Shown here: positions 25,380 to 33,989 of the stretch, in pieces
How the letters are laid out: each line of letters opens with the position of its first letter
Numbering within the stretch: the stretch's first letter is position 1
Assembly: GCF_023715145.1 (NCBI RefSeq)
Contig: NZ_JAMBNP010000001.1
Coordinates: 806,001 to 870,000 of the forward strand
Direction of reading: 5' to 3'
Source of the DNA: Paenibacillus glycanilyticus
GTDB lineage: Bacteria; Bacillota; Bacilli; Paenibacillales; Paenibacillaceae
Length of the DNA stretch: 64,000 nt
Notes under the pieces: model-generated
What the model saw: the letters and a program-made list of their open reading frames with translations, nothing else
What the model was told of the DNA's origin: nothing
Databases searched by the model: none
Position numbers and translations under genes: made by a program

Positions 25380-25890
25380 TACATCTCCACTTTAGGGAAT
25401 CGTTTAATCGCAGCCCGATAACCGTTTCCGGTTAAGGCAATAAAGATTACGATTCCTGCAATCAGAATTGAAGCTTGAAGCATCATGTTATCAAGACCGG
25501 AGCCATAAAAATGTCATGTACATAAGGACTCTGGATTCCGATCCACTGCGCAATTCCGGCAAAAAGCATAGCGGCTGCTATAGAAACAACCGTCGCCTCG
25601 CCATATTTGTAAGCCGTTTTATAATAGATGGGTAAAAAGCAAATGTTGAACATCGCAAACATCACAAAACATAAATGATATTCGGATACAAGTTGATACT
25701 TATCATACCAAAGATCATTGCAATTACAATATGCAATAATTCAAGCAGAACAATAACGGATACCTTTGCTTTCACGATATCGTTTTTGGTCACGGGCATC
25801 ATGGCGGTAAACATCAGATCGTTCTGCGTTCGAAAGCCCGCAAACATATTGGGAATTGTGATCCAGCAAAAATACAGAAGGAATATGCCC
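25380..25890 (-). pseudogene. decayed ABC-2 type permease
   Basis: Permease-like sequence is spread over three frames. One reads ITIPNMFAGFRTQNDLMFTAMMPVTKNDIVKAKV, typical of ABC-2 permeases of lantibiotic-type transporters. After a one-base frame change near 25665 comes FAMFNICFLPIYYKTAYKYGEATVVS. After another near 25500 the true C-terminus appears, NMMLQASILIAGIVIFIALTGNGYR then FPKVEM, ending just before the GntR start. The N-terminal part is missing and appears fused to the ATPase remnant. Confidence 0.8.
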
Positions 25891-26431
25891 GTTCTCGATA
25901 AAGGTAATATAATCCGCGCATTTCTCCAGATCAGACGTAATATGAGTGGAGAATAGAATACTAATCTCCCCTTCTGCTACGAGCTCTTGGAAAATCTCCA
26001 ATAAATGATCCCTTGCGACCGGAACCAGTCTGCTGGTTGGTTCATCGAGGATGAGTAGCTTAGCGCCATGGGACAAAGCAAGGGCCAAATTGTATTTGAC
26101 CTTCATCCCCGTCGATAATTCGGAAACTTTTTTGTTCTCATCCAATTTGAGCCTTTTCAAACAGCTGTAATAGGTCTCATCGCTCCAGTTCTTGTAGAAC
26201 TTCCGAATGACGTCGGTTAATGTTTTTAGTTTGCTGCGGTTATAAAAATCAACATCCCCAAACGCAAATCCGATTTCCTGCTTCAGCTCTAATTCATGAT
26301 CGGCAAGGTTCTTGCCTAGAATGCGCACCTCTCCGCTATCAATATGGATTAAATTCAGGATCGACTTTTACATCTCTTAATTCGAAATTTTTATATTTCT
26401 TGCTTACATTACGAATATCCAAGGCCAGCAT
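25890..26431 (-). pseudogene. ABC ATPase with its P-loop deleted
   Basis: The original ATG at 26431 follows GGAGG and reads MLALDIRNVSKKYKNFELRDVKV, a normal ABC N-terminus. It then jumps, in a new frame, to LIHIDSGEVRILGKNL. About 30 residues are lost, including the Walker A motif. Later parts are present: QEIGFAFGDVDFYNRSKL, the signature LSTGMKVKYNLALALS and Walker B LLILDEPTS. Two key residues in the D-loop are changed (SRLVP where SGLDP is expected). It cannot be an active ATPase. Confidence 0.88.
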
Positions 26432-26448
26432 ACCGTACCTCCGATCAA

Positions 26449-26500
26449 ATTGTGCATGTCATGCATGCACAATATATCACTGTGCCAAATCTGAAGTCAA
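26449..26500 (-). promoter_or_regulatory. promoter with perfect operator for the ytr-like unit
   Basis: On the minus strand TTGACT (26495-26500), an 18-bp spacer and TATATT (26471-26476) form a SigA promoter. A perfect inverted repeat (ATTGTGCATG, 5 bp, CATGCACAAT, 26449-26473) overlaps the -10 and start point, ideal for repression by the GntR protein. It remains intact although the transporter genes behind it are broken. Confidence 0.8.
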
Positions 26501-26526
26501 CCTCTTAATCACCTAAATTTTAGAAA

Positions 26527-26568
26527 TAAAAAAACCTTAATCGGCGGATGACGCCAATCAAGGTTTTC
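26527..26568 (-). terminator. intrinsic terminator of the sugar ABC importer operon
   Basis: CCTTGATTGGCG with CGCCGATTAAGG forms a 12-bp stem with two G-T pairs, followed by seven T on the minus strand. Confidence 0.92.
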
Positions 26569-26572
26569 ATTC

Positions 26573-27406
26573 CTAGCCTTTCATCCCTCCCTGCATGCCA
26601 AAGCCCTTGGACATAAAGCGCTGGGACAAGATATACAGCATCACGGACGGGATCGCGTACATGACGGAGAATGCGGCTAATTTGCCGTAGTCGGCCATGC
26701 CGTATTGCCCGAAGAATTGGTAGATCTTCAGAGAGGCCGGGAAGTTCTCCGGTGACTGCAGCAGGATGTACGGCACGAAAAAGTTCCCCCAGCTGCCGGA
26801 GAAGGTAAAGATGGCCACGGTGCAAATCCCGGGGATCATCAGCGGTGCAACAACCTTCCGTATCCCCACAAACACCGATGCGCCGTCAATCCAGGCCGCT
26901 TCCTCCAGCTCCGACGGGACGGAATCCATGAAGTTTTTCAGCATCCAGATCCCGTAGGGCATTGCTGAAGCAACGAAGAAGAGTATAACGCCAAAGATGT
27001 TGTTGTAAAGCTTCAAGGTGAGAAAGAGCTGATACACCGGTACCATGACGGCCGTAATCGGCAACGAAGTCATGAACAGGATGGTCAGCATGAAGGACTT
27101 CTTATATTTTAGCTGATAACGTGATAACGGATAGGCTGCCAGAAGTCCCAGTATAACGACCAGAACAGCTTGGCCGCCGGACATCAACAGGCCGATCAGA
27201 AAGGCACGCTGATTTTCTTTGTTGGTCAGAACATCCACATAGTTGTTCACCGTCAGTTGGGTTGGCGTCTTGAGAGACTGCATGGCATTCGTGTCGACGG
27301 ACGCTACAAGCACCCATAACAAAGGCAGCAGAAAACAAACTCCAATCACAGCGAGGATCGTATACGGCAGCAATTGAAAAATCCATTTGCGTTGATTCGC
27401 ACTCAT
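26573..27406 (-). CDS. carbohydrate ABC transporter permease, MalG type
   Basis: 277 residues with six membrane segments. The EAA loop, which contacts the ATPase, reads ELEEAAWIDGASVFVGIRKVVAPLM. The start is at 27406, and it ends right at the operon terminator. It pairs with the MalF-type permease upstream. No ATPase gene is in the operon, so a shared MsmX-like ATPase encoded elsewhere probably energises it. Confidence 0.94.
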   Translation of the reverse strand: MSANQRKWIFQLLPYTILAVIGVCFLLPLLWVLVASVDTNAMQSLKTPTQLTVNNYVDVLTNKENQRAFLIGLLMSGGQAVLVVILGLLAAYPLSRYQLKYKKSFMLTILFMTSLPITAVMVPVYQLFLTLKLYNNIFGVILFFVASAMPYGIWMLKNFMDSVPSELEEAAWIDGASVFVGIRKVVAPLMIPGICTVAIFTFSGSWGNFFVPYILLQSPENFPASLKIYQFFGQYGMADYGKLAAFSVMYAIPSVMLYILSQRFMSKGFGMQGGMKG

Positions 27407-27427
27407 ACAATTGTTCTCCTTGTCCGT

Positions 27428-28318
27428 TTACTCTTTCATCGAGCGGATATAGAACAAGCTAAGGATAATACCGATGAACAGCAGCAATAAGGAAATGGCC
27501 GTACCATAACCCAGCTGGTAATTGACGAAAGCCTGATTATACATAAAAATCGGCAGCGTGGTCGTGGACGTTCCCGGACCTCCGCCCGTCATCGCGTAAA
27601 TAAGGCCAAATACCCCAAGCGTCTGAAGCGTAACAAGCATCGCATTCGTTGTAATGGAGTCCTTGATATAAGGAATCGTTACTCTCGTCAGCACCTGCCA
27701 TTTCGAAGCGCCGTCTACGATAGCGGCCTCTTCAATCTCGCTTGGCACATCGTCCAGGGCAGCCTGGAAGACAAGCATCGAGAAGGCAGTGCCATGCCAA
27801 ATATTTGCCAGAATGATCGTAATCATCGGAACGGTGTAGAGCCAGGTGACCTCGGTAAAGCCAAACGACGTCAGAATGGCATTCAGCGTACCTTCATCCG
27901 CAAAAAAACTGTACAAGCATAATGCGCAAACAATCTCCGGCGTAACCCAGCCCGCCAATACGATGGTTCCGATAATCCTGCGAAACCATCTATTCTTGTT
28001 TTTCATCAGCAGCGCAATCAGAAATCCCAGCACCTGCTGACCAACAACTGCCGAACCAATCAGGAAAATCAGCGTATTCCATATACTCGTCCGGACCGTA
28101 GGGTCTTCGAACATGCGCGAGTAGTTGTCCAGACCGACAAAATTCAGATCCTTGGCCGCTTCTCCCGTAAGAGCCAGATTCGTAAAGGAATAGAATACGG
28201 TCAGCAGAATCGGGTATATAAAAAACACAAGCATGATGGCCACGGAGGGCAGCAAGAAATACAGCCAGGTCCATGTCCGTTTACGCTTTGGCATGCCATT
28301 TAAGGCAATACTGCTCAT
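27428..28318 (-). CDS. carbohydrate ABC transporter permease, MalF type
   Basis: 296 residues with six membrane segments. The EAA loop reads EIEEAAIVDGASKWQVLTRVTIPYIKDS. ATG 28318 is chosen since GGAGGAGG lies 9 nt upstream; the open frame allows a TTG at 28327 inside that site. It lies 21 bp before the MalG-type gene and behind a strong intergenic hairpin that follows the binding-protein gene. Confidence 0.94.
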   Translation of the reverse strand: MSSIALNGMPKRKRTWTWLYFLLPSVAIMLVFFIYPILLTVFYSFTNLALTGEAAKDLNFVGLDNYSRMFEDPTVRTSIWNTLIFLIGSAVVGQQVLGFLIALLMKNKNRWFRRIIGTIVLAGWVTPEIVCALCLYSFFADEGTLNAILTSFGFTEVTWLYTVPMITIILANIWHGTAFSMLVFQAALDDVPSEIEEAAIVDGASKWQVLTRVTIPYIKDSITTNAMLVTLQTLGVFGLIYAMTGGGPGTSTTTLPIFMYNQAFVNYQLGYGTAISLLLLFIGIILSLFYIRSMKE

Positions 28319-28352
28319 TAAGGTCAACCTCCTCCGCCTTCAGAAAAGAAGA

Positions 28353-28393
28353 CTTGCTCAAGCAGCCGTATCTAGAGGAAGAGCTTGAGCAAG
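28353..28393 (-). promoter_or_regulatory. intergenic hairpin between binding-protein and permease genes
   Basis: CTTGCTCAAGC and GCTTGAGCAAG are a perfect 11-bp inverted repeat with a 19-nt loop and no strong T tract. In sugar importers such hairpins commonly stabilise the upstream mRNA, or partly end transcription, so that binding protein outnumbers permease. Confidence 0.75.
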
Positions 28394-28403
28394 CCGTCTG
28401 CTA

Positions 28404-29858
28404 TTATTTTTCTACAATCTTATCCTCGCCGACGATTCGAGTGACATCCTGGGCGTATTTATTGGCGGCATCCTGCGCGGACGTGCCGGATGCAACGGAC
28501 TCGACCATCGTCTGGATTTGCGTCGATACTTCCGGATATTTATCCTGAGCCGGGCGGAACTCCGCATTCTTCAGATATTCGGTTGCGATTTGGTTAAACG
28601 GCATTTGGGTATATTCCGGATCGGAACCTACGTCCGCGCGAACGGTGATATTCCCGGATGCAATAACAAGCTTTTTCGAGTTTTCTTTGTTGAGCGCGAA
28701 TTTGATAACTTCCCATGCCTCGTCTTTATGCTGCGCGTTCGCCGGAATCGATAATGCCCAGCCGCCCGCAAGCGTGATGGAGCCAGGTGCCTGCCCTTTG
28801 CTGGTTGGCATTGGCGCGAAGCCAAGAACATCCTTGTATTCCGGCCATGTCGCCGCGCCGCCTTCCAGATAATTGCCTGTAATCCAGGAGCCGTCGAGCG
28901 AGATCGCCAGCTTGCCTTGCGGGAGGTATTCGCGAGTTGACGTATTGCCCGCTTGACCGTTCAGGACCTTCGAGAGCGGCGGTCCAAGCTTCTCTTTGTT
29001 AATGGTTTGAATGAAGGTGAGAGCATCAACGATTCCTTGGCTCTTCGTAATCCATTTGCCGGTGTCATTATCGTAAAGTCTCTCGCCGGTCCCATAGAGC
29101 AGCATTTCATAAGTCTGCATCGAAGTCGCTTCGCCGGTTGCCTTGCCCATGTTCATCCAGATTGGCACCACGTCCGGAAGCTTGCTCTTAATGGTTCTGG
29201 CCGCGTCCAGTACTTCATCCCAGTTCTTCGGTGCCCATTCTTCAGGCAGGCCAGCCTGTTTGAAGAGCTCCTTGTTATACCAGAGTCCCCTGGAATCGGT
29301 ATTGTATGGCACGCCGTAGACCTTGCCGTCGCTGGCCGTGACGCCTTTTTTCAGCGCTTCGATGAAGGACCCGTTCGTCCAGTCCTCCCAGGCGCTCACT
29401 TTATCATCAAGCGGCGTCAGATAGCCGGCGCTTGCATCCGAGTTCAGAATAAACGTATCTTCCGTCACGATATCCGGTGCCGTATCCTTGGACTTCAGCG
29501 CCAATGCAATCTTGGCAAAATAGTCTCCTTCGGACGCTTGGATCGGAGTAGCTTTAATCTCTATGCCCTTGTCCGGAAAATTCGCCGCAAGCTCTTGAAT
29601 CCATTTGTACATAACACCTTGCTCGCCGATGCCGTCATCGCGATAGGTGATCGTAATGACCTTTTTCTCCGTATTGCCCTTGTCTCCCCCGTCGTTTGTT
29701 GCCCCTGCGTTAGTCTCCTTGGTGCCCGTGTCAGCCGAAGTACTTGGACTGTTGCTAGGCGTGTTTGTGCCGTTCGAATTGTTCGAGCAGGCAAACAGCA
29801 GGGTTGTACACAAGACGAGCGAAGCGGAAATGGACCATAAACTTTTACCCCGTGCCAT
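28404..29858 (-). CDS. sugar ABC transporter substrate-binding lipoprotein
   Basis: 484 residues. The lipoprotein signal has lipobox LLFAC near residue 24. A Ser/Thr/Asn-rich linker follows, then a family-1 solute-binding protein with AGYLTPLDDKVSAWEDW, YGVPYNTDSRGLWYNKELFKQAGL and LAGGWALSIPANAQHKDEAWEVIKF. This is typical of oligosaccharide or glycoside binding proteins. AGGGAGGG precedes the ATG at 29858. It is the first gene of the importer operon. Ligand unknown. Confidence 0.95.
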   Translation of the reverse strand: MARGKSLWSISASLVLCTTLLFACSNNSNGTNTPSNSPSTSADTGTKETNAGATNDGGDKGNTEKKVITITYRDDGIGEQGVMYKWIQELAANFPDKGIEIKATPIQASEGDYFAKIALALKSKDTAPDIVTEDTFILNSDASAGYLTPLDDKVSAWEDWTNGSFIEALKKGVTASDGKVYGVPYNTDSRGLWYNKELFKQAGLPEEWAPKNWDEVLDAARTIKSKLPDVVPIWMNMGKATGEATSMQTYEMLLYGTGERLYDNDTGKWITKSQGIVDALTFIQTINKEKLGPPLSKVLNGQAGNTSTREYLPQGKLAISLDGSWITGNYLEGGAATWPEYKDVLGFAPMPTSKGQAPGSITLAGGWALSIPANAQHKDEAWEVIKFALNKENSKKLVIASGNITVRADVGSDPEYTQMPFNQIATEYLKNAEFRPAQDKYPEVSTQIQTMVESVASGTSAQDAANKYAQDVTRIVGEDKIVEK

Positions 29859-29888
29859 CAAAATCCCTCCCTATTAGTCAACCACCCT

Positions 29889-29904
29889 TGGTTAAGCGCT
29901 TCCA
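29889..29904 (-). promoter_or_regulatory. cre-like site upstream of the sugar importer
   Basis: On the minus strand ATGGAAGCGCTTAACC matches the left and central cre consensus (AAGCGCTT perfect), with a poor right end. It lies about 30 bp before the binding-protein start, so CcpA or a LacI-type repressor could act there. Confidence 0.35.
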
Positions 29905-30035
29905 TGCGGTTATAGTTCATAGATATTTCTCTACCTCCACCTTTATTCGATGAAAATCAGAAGATTCGACTATAAGATTGCGACATAACACTCTATTTAA
30001 ATGACTCGCAAAAATCGCTTCAAATAATGGCGTGA

Positions 30036-30076
30036 ATAAAAAAGAGCCCGGCACGCGACGTGTGGGACTCTTTTGG
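30036..30076 (-). terminator. terminator downstream of the VanZ remnant
   Basis: AAAAGAG and CTCTTTT with an inner CACG/CGTG stem; TTTTTTA follows on the minus strand. Confidence 0.7.
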
Positions 30077-30087
30077 GGGATGCGGAT

Positions 30088-30457
30088 CTATTTATGGGCT
30101 TGTAAATACTTATCTTTCATGGAACGGGACGGTTGCTTAGGGGCTTTCTTATATACTAGCTTTACGATAATTGCTATAAACCGGAACCCCAGAAAACCAA
30201 GGAAAGCTCCAAACGCATTCAGAATAAGGTCATCTACATCAAAGGTTCCTCGACTAAATACCAACTCTATGATCTCAAGGCATAGACTCCATCCAAGAGA
30301 CAGATAGATAACCTTAGAGGCTTTAATAGACTTTAGGGCTATTAAAGGCAGAAGAATACCAAAAGGAACAATACGGCAATATTGCCAATGATATTGTTAA
30401 TAGAAATAGTATGCGAACCGTTCAATAAATACGGCTCTCTGCTGTCTAATTGACTCC
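30088..30457 (-). pseudogene. VanZ-family gene, 5' truncated and frameshifted
   Basis: One frame reads SHTISINNIIGNIAV. After the loss of one T in a short T run near 30383, the next frame continues IVPFGILLPLIALKSIKAS, GWSLCLEIIELVFSRGTFDVDDLILNAFGAFLGF and ends SMKDKYLQAHK. Restoring one T gives NIIGNIAVFVPFGILLPL, the exact VanZ signature. The first membrane segment and start codon are missing because the DUF1835 gene abuts. VanZ-like proteins are small membrane proteins linked to glycopeptide or phosphate-ester tolerance; this one is dead unless the base is a sequencing error and an upstream start exists. Confidence 0.85.
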
Positions 30458-31474
30458 TGGCGTCGTTCGTTTAATAGAAAACTGATGCAACGCTCCTGGC
30501 AGTCCTCTGAACGTAAATACCCCATTACTAATTAAGATCCAAATCCGGTACTCTATAAAAGAATCGTCGATAACCTGCTCCAAACTCTCGAACATTTTGG
30601 ATACAACTTTTCCTGCTTTAATAAATCCTTCATCGTCACTCTCCGCTTGTAATTCCATGACAGCGGATTTGATTATTCCATCCAGCTCATCACACTTACA
30701 GCCCTTGATTTCGCCATCCTGCCATAAACGCAATGTATTATTCTCGAGCGATAGTTTCTCCCAGGATGAGACATATTGCTGCCTCTCTTGCAAGGTTACT
30801 GTCCGAGACCGATGACAATTCTTTACGATCTCTCGATGCATATCTCTTCCGACAAAGGCCTGAGCAATTGGAGGTACCGGACTGTCGTGAAGAATTTCTG
30901 TGAAATTGATTAATTTTATGGGCTGTTGATGATGCCGCAGCAAGTACATGGTCAGCCTCAAACCGGTTTGATCATGAGCGTTGTTCGCACACCAAATATG
31001 TATCGTCTTATCCGCCGGGATTTTGGCAAACTCCTCTATCATATTCTCGATTTGATGCTCTCTGTTTTGATTATTCATCATTCGGCAAGGAGAGAACCGC
31101 TCCATCATCCAATGCTGCCTCGTTCGCCTTCCTGCCGCAATATCAAGCTGAACTATAGGACCAATAGAAAATGACTCATCAAATGCTAATACTTTATTCT
31201 CCTGTCTGTTCCCAAGCTCGCTGAGTGCAACTTTCAAGGAGCCGGCGTCTGAAAGACTAAAAGTAATATGTACGTTCTTTTGAATCCTCTCGGCTTCCTC
31301 ATGCCGAAGGCGTGCTTCGTCTTTCCGATCATTCCACAGCTTCAACAGTCTGCCCGACAGATCTGAGTCTGGCAAACCTTCTGCCTCCTTCAACAAATCA
31401 TATAAAATAGTCCGTGCTTCCCATTCATTCAGTTCGTTGATAGCTAGCTTAAGAGGATCCAATGTTATCACCAC
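30446..31474 (-). CDS. DUF1835/DUF3658 domain protein
   Basis: A 342-residue soluble protein. The N-terminal DUF1835 part reads VHITFSLSDAGSLKVALSELG and VLAFDESFSIGPIVQLD, then IHIWCANNAHDQTGLRLTMYLL. The DUF3658 part has WEKLSLENNTLRLW, DELDGIIKSAVME and a C-terminal DDSFIEYRIWILISNGVFTFRGLPGAL. Proteins of this layout are common in Bacillus and Paenibacillus; function is unknown. The frame opens at GTG 31474 with no clear ribosome-binding site; a TTG four codons further in follows GGTGAT. Its 3' end overlaps the VanZ remnant. Confidence 0.85.
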   Translation of the reverse strand: MVITLDPLKLAINELNEWEARTILYDLLKEAEGLPDSDLSGRLLKLWNDRKDEARLRHEEAERIQKNVHITFSLSDAGSLKVALSELGNRQENKVLAFDESFSIGPIVQLDIAAGRRTRQHWMMERFSPCRMMNNQNREHQIENMIEEFAKIPADKTIHIWCANNAHDQTGLRLTMYLLRHHQQPIKLINFTEILHDSPVPPIAQAFVGRDMHREIVKNCHRSRTVTLQERQQYVSSWEKLSLENNTLRLWQDGEIKGCKCDELDGIIKSAVMELQAESDDEGFIKAGKVVSKMFESLEQVIDDSFIEYRIWILISNGVFTFRGLPGALHQFSIKRTTPGVN

Positions 31475-31525
31475 AATTGTTCGTTATTTTTACAGCTCGG
31501 CAAGTTATCCCATACCCTCACTACT

Positions 31526-32023
31526 CTACCATAAATATACAAACATAAAGAAGCCCGGTTTCTTTTCCAGCATCTCCGCAATAATAGTCCGCGACAAAGT
31601 CTCAATCGCCAAACGATCCTGCAACAGGCATCTGATAATTAAATACTCCTTCTCGAAAAGCGGATGCAGCACATCCATATATGAGGCATTACCCGCGGCC
31701 ATATGCTTCTCGTGAATATTGACAATAAGCCGCTCGTGCTCGGGTGTCTCCGTGTTAGTCGTTATATGCAGGATATTGGGCGAGATGATCACAATGTCCC
31801 CCTCGTGAATAACCATCGTCCGATCCTTAATAAAAAACTCCCGCTTGCCGGAAATACGCTGAGGTACGACAACAACGGCAACGCGGTTATTGGTCAAATC
31901 TGCATCGGAACAGGGATTGGCGATTATGCCCATTACATCGCCCGCCCAACAAGCGAGAACGATCTGCACGGTGCAGGCGCTTTTATCCTCATGTGCATAG
32001 AGATGAATCTGGCAGCTGGACAT
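31526..32023 (-). pseudogene. N-terminal sensor fragment of an AraC-family regulator
   Basis: The middle of this frame (about 31540-31850) reads SGKREFFIKDRTMVIHEGDIVIISPNILH, PEHERLIVNIHEK and FEKEYLIIRCLLQDRLAIETL. This is the cupin sensor half of an AraC regulator. The first 55 residues do not fit that family, and the frame stops after EMLEKKPGFF without any helix-turn-helix. Both ends therefore appear lost. Confidence 0.7.
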
Positions 32024-32065
32024 GAGTAAGCGCGGCTTGAGTACATCCGGCAGCCACTACCAACG

Positions 32066-32106
32066 CAACAAAGCTGAAACCCTCCATCGGGCTTCAGCTT
32101 TGTTCT
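32066..32106. terminator. hairpin downstream of the ABC exporter
   Basis: AACAAAGCTGAA with its complement forms a stem of about 15 bp, 9 bp after the exporter stop codon on the minus strand. The T tract is imperfect (TTTGTTGCG). Confidence 0.65.
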
Positions 32107-32114
32107 TCTTAAGT

Positions 32115-33989
32115 CTATCGAATAGTGTGCGCTTCGGGTGCAGCTGCAGATTCATTAGCAGATTCCGCTTCTGATGCCGCTGCCGCCTCGCCTTGCGAAT
32201 GGCGGTACAGCTCCTCGTACACGCCTTGCAGCTCGATAAGCTCCGCATGCGTTCCCGACTCCACAATGGATCCGTGGCTAAGCACGATAATCCGGTCCGC
32301 TTGCATAATTGTCGACAAGCGATGGGCGATGACAATCGTTGTTCTGCCCTCGGAGACGACCTGCAGCGCGCGTTGAATCAGCTGCTCCGTCTGCGAATCC
32401 AGGTTGGCTGTAGCTTCATCCAGGATCAGAATTTTCGGGCGGAATACGATAATCCGGGCAAAAGAGATCAGCTGCCGCTCGCCGGCGGATAACCCGCTGC
32501 CTTTTTCGGATAATCTCGTATCATAGCCCTCCGCCATCCGGCTGACCAATTGATCCGCCCCTACAAACTCGCAGGCGCGAACCACGTCTTCGCGGGAGAT
32601 CGACTCGTCAAACATCCGGACATTGTCGATAATGCTTCCGGCATACAAATACGGCTCCTGCTGAACCAAACCAACAATTCGGTGCAGCTCCGCCTGCGGA
32701 ATGTGGCGGACATCGTTACCGTCAATTTGAACGCTGCCTTCGTTCACATCGTAGAACCGGCATAACAAGCTCATCAGCGAGCTTTTGCCCGCTCCGGTCG
32801 TCCCTACGATCCCGACCATTTCGCCGGGATTGATATGGAGATCAAGTCCGCGGAAGATCGGCGTACCGTTCCCATAGCTGAACGAGATGCGATTAAAATC
32901 TACGCGTCCCTTGATCGCATCATGGTTAATTTTAACAGGCTTTGCCGCATCTTTAATTTCAGGCTCGACATCGAGAATCCCCCAGATGCGGTTGACGGCT
33001 ACGGTTGCGGACTGCAGGGTATTCCACTGCTGCGTAATGGCATTGATGGGCTGGAAGAACTGACGGATGTATGTAATGAAAGCATACAGCACGCCAAATT
33101 CCATCGTATCGCCAAGCACGGCTTTCCCCCCGGTCCAGACCACAAAAGCAATGGTCAAGTTGCCCAGCAGATCAAACGTCCGGTTAAACGTTACGGCCGT
33201 GCGGATCTCTCTGACATTTGCCTTGAAATAATCCTCATTCCGCTCCTTGTACAACTCTCCCTGCGCCTTTTGCTGATGGAAAACCTGAATGAGACTCATG
33301 CCTGCCAGATTCTCGGCAACAAAGGCAACGAGACGGGACAGGCGCGTCCGTGCCATTTGATAAGTCGTGCGCATAAAGGACCGGAAGCCGATTGCGATAA
33401 GCGCGATGATCGGAAGAAGCAGCAAGCAATACAGCCCCAGCGTAGTATCCAGATAAAACATCATCACCAGAATGGAGATTAGCGTAAGACCATCCCTCAG
33501 AAGGGTCAACAACACCTGGTTAAAGAACTGGTTAACCGCCTCCGTATCACTGGATACATGGGTAATTAGACTGCCGCTGGACGTTTTATCGAAATAGGAC
33601 ATCGACAGCCTCGTAATATGTTCAAACAGCTGTTTGCGGATACGGGATACAATGCTTTGCCCCGCATCCTGCAGCAGGTTATTTTGCAAATACGTAAAGA
33701 ACAGGCTTGAGATGGATAAACCAAGGTAAATCGCGCAGATCACAATTAAACTGCTGTAATCATTCTTGCCGGCCATCAGGTTGTCGTCGATTGCGATCTT
33801 TACAAGATAAGGCTGGAACAGCTCTGAAGCAATAGCGATAATGGTACAGATGGTAACCAGAGTAAAGGTCTTTCGGTGCGGGTTTATATACGACTTCAGT
33901 ATGCGAAAAGCTGACTTGTATTCCGGCTTGGGCTGCTTGCCATTCCCCGCCTTCTGATCCGTCTGCCAATTGTTAACGGCCGTCGGCAT
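32115..33989 (-). CDS. heterodimeric ABC exporter subunit, second half-transporter
   Basis: A 624-residue half-transporter with six membrane segments in the first 330 residues. Its nucleotide-binding domain has Walker A GIVGTTGAGKSS, signature GSGLSAGERQLIS, Walker B KILILDEATANLD and the switch IVIAHRLST. The ATG at 33989 is chosen since GAGGAGGG precedes it and it overlaps the partner gene by 17 bp. The Glu after Walker B is present, so this half carries the canonical site. It ends in a Glu/Ala/Ser-rich tail. A multidrug or peptide exporter of the YheI/YheH or BmrCD kind is likely. Confidence 0.93.
   Translation of the reverse strand: MPTAVNNWQTDQKAGNGKQPKPEYKSAFRILKSYINPHRKTFTLVTICTIIAIASELFQPYLVKIAIDDNLMAGKNDYSSLIVICAIYLGLSISSLFFTYLQNNLLQDAGQSIVSRIRKQLFEHITRLSMSYFDKTSSGSLITHVSSDTEAVNQFFNQVLLTLLRDGLTLISILVMMFYLDTTLGLYCLLLLPIIALIAIGFRSFMRTTYQMARTRLSRLVAFVAENLAGMSLIQVFHQQKAQGELYKERNEDYFKANVREIRTAVTFNRTFDLLGNLTIAFVVWTGGKAVLGDTMEFGVLYAFITYIRQFFQPINAITQQWNTLQSATVAVNRIWGILDVEPEIKDAAKPVKINHDAIKGRVDFNRISFSYGNGTPIFRGLDLHINPGEMVGIVGTTGAGKSSLMSLLCRFYDVNEGSVQIDGNDVRHIPQAELHRIVGLVQQEPYLYAGSIIDNVRMFDESISREDVVRACEFVGADQLVSRMAEGYDTRLSEKGSGLSAGERQLISFARIIVFRPKILILDEATANLDSQTEQLIQRALQVVSEGRTTIVIAHRLSTIMQADRIIVLSHGSIVESGTHAELIELQGVYEELYRHSQGEAAAASEAESANESAAAPEAHTIR

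Noticed and set aside
28953..29840. Antisense ORF of 295 residues inside the sugar-binding lipoprotein gene
   Set aside because: Shadow ORF; the minus-strand gene has a lipobox and solute-binding protein motifs.
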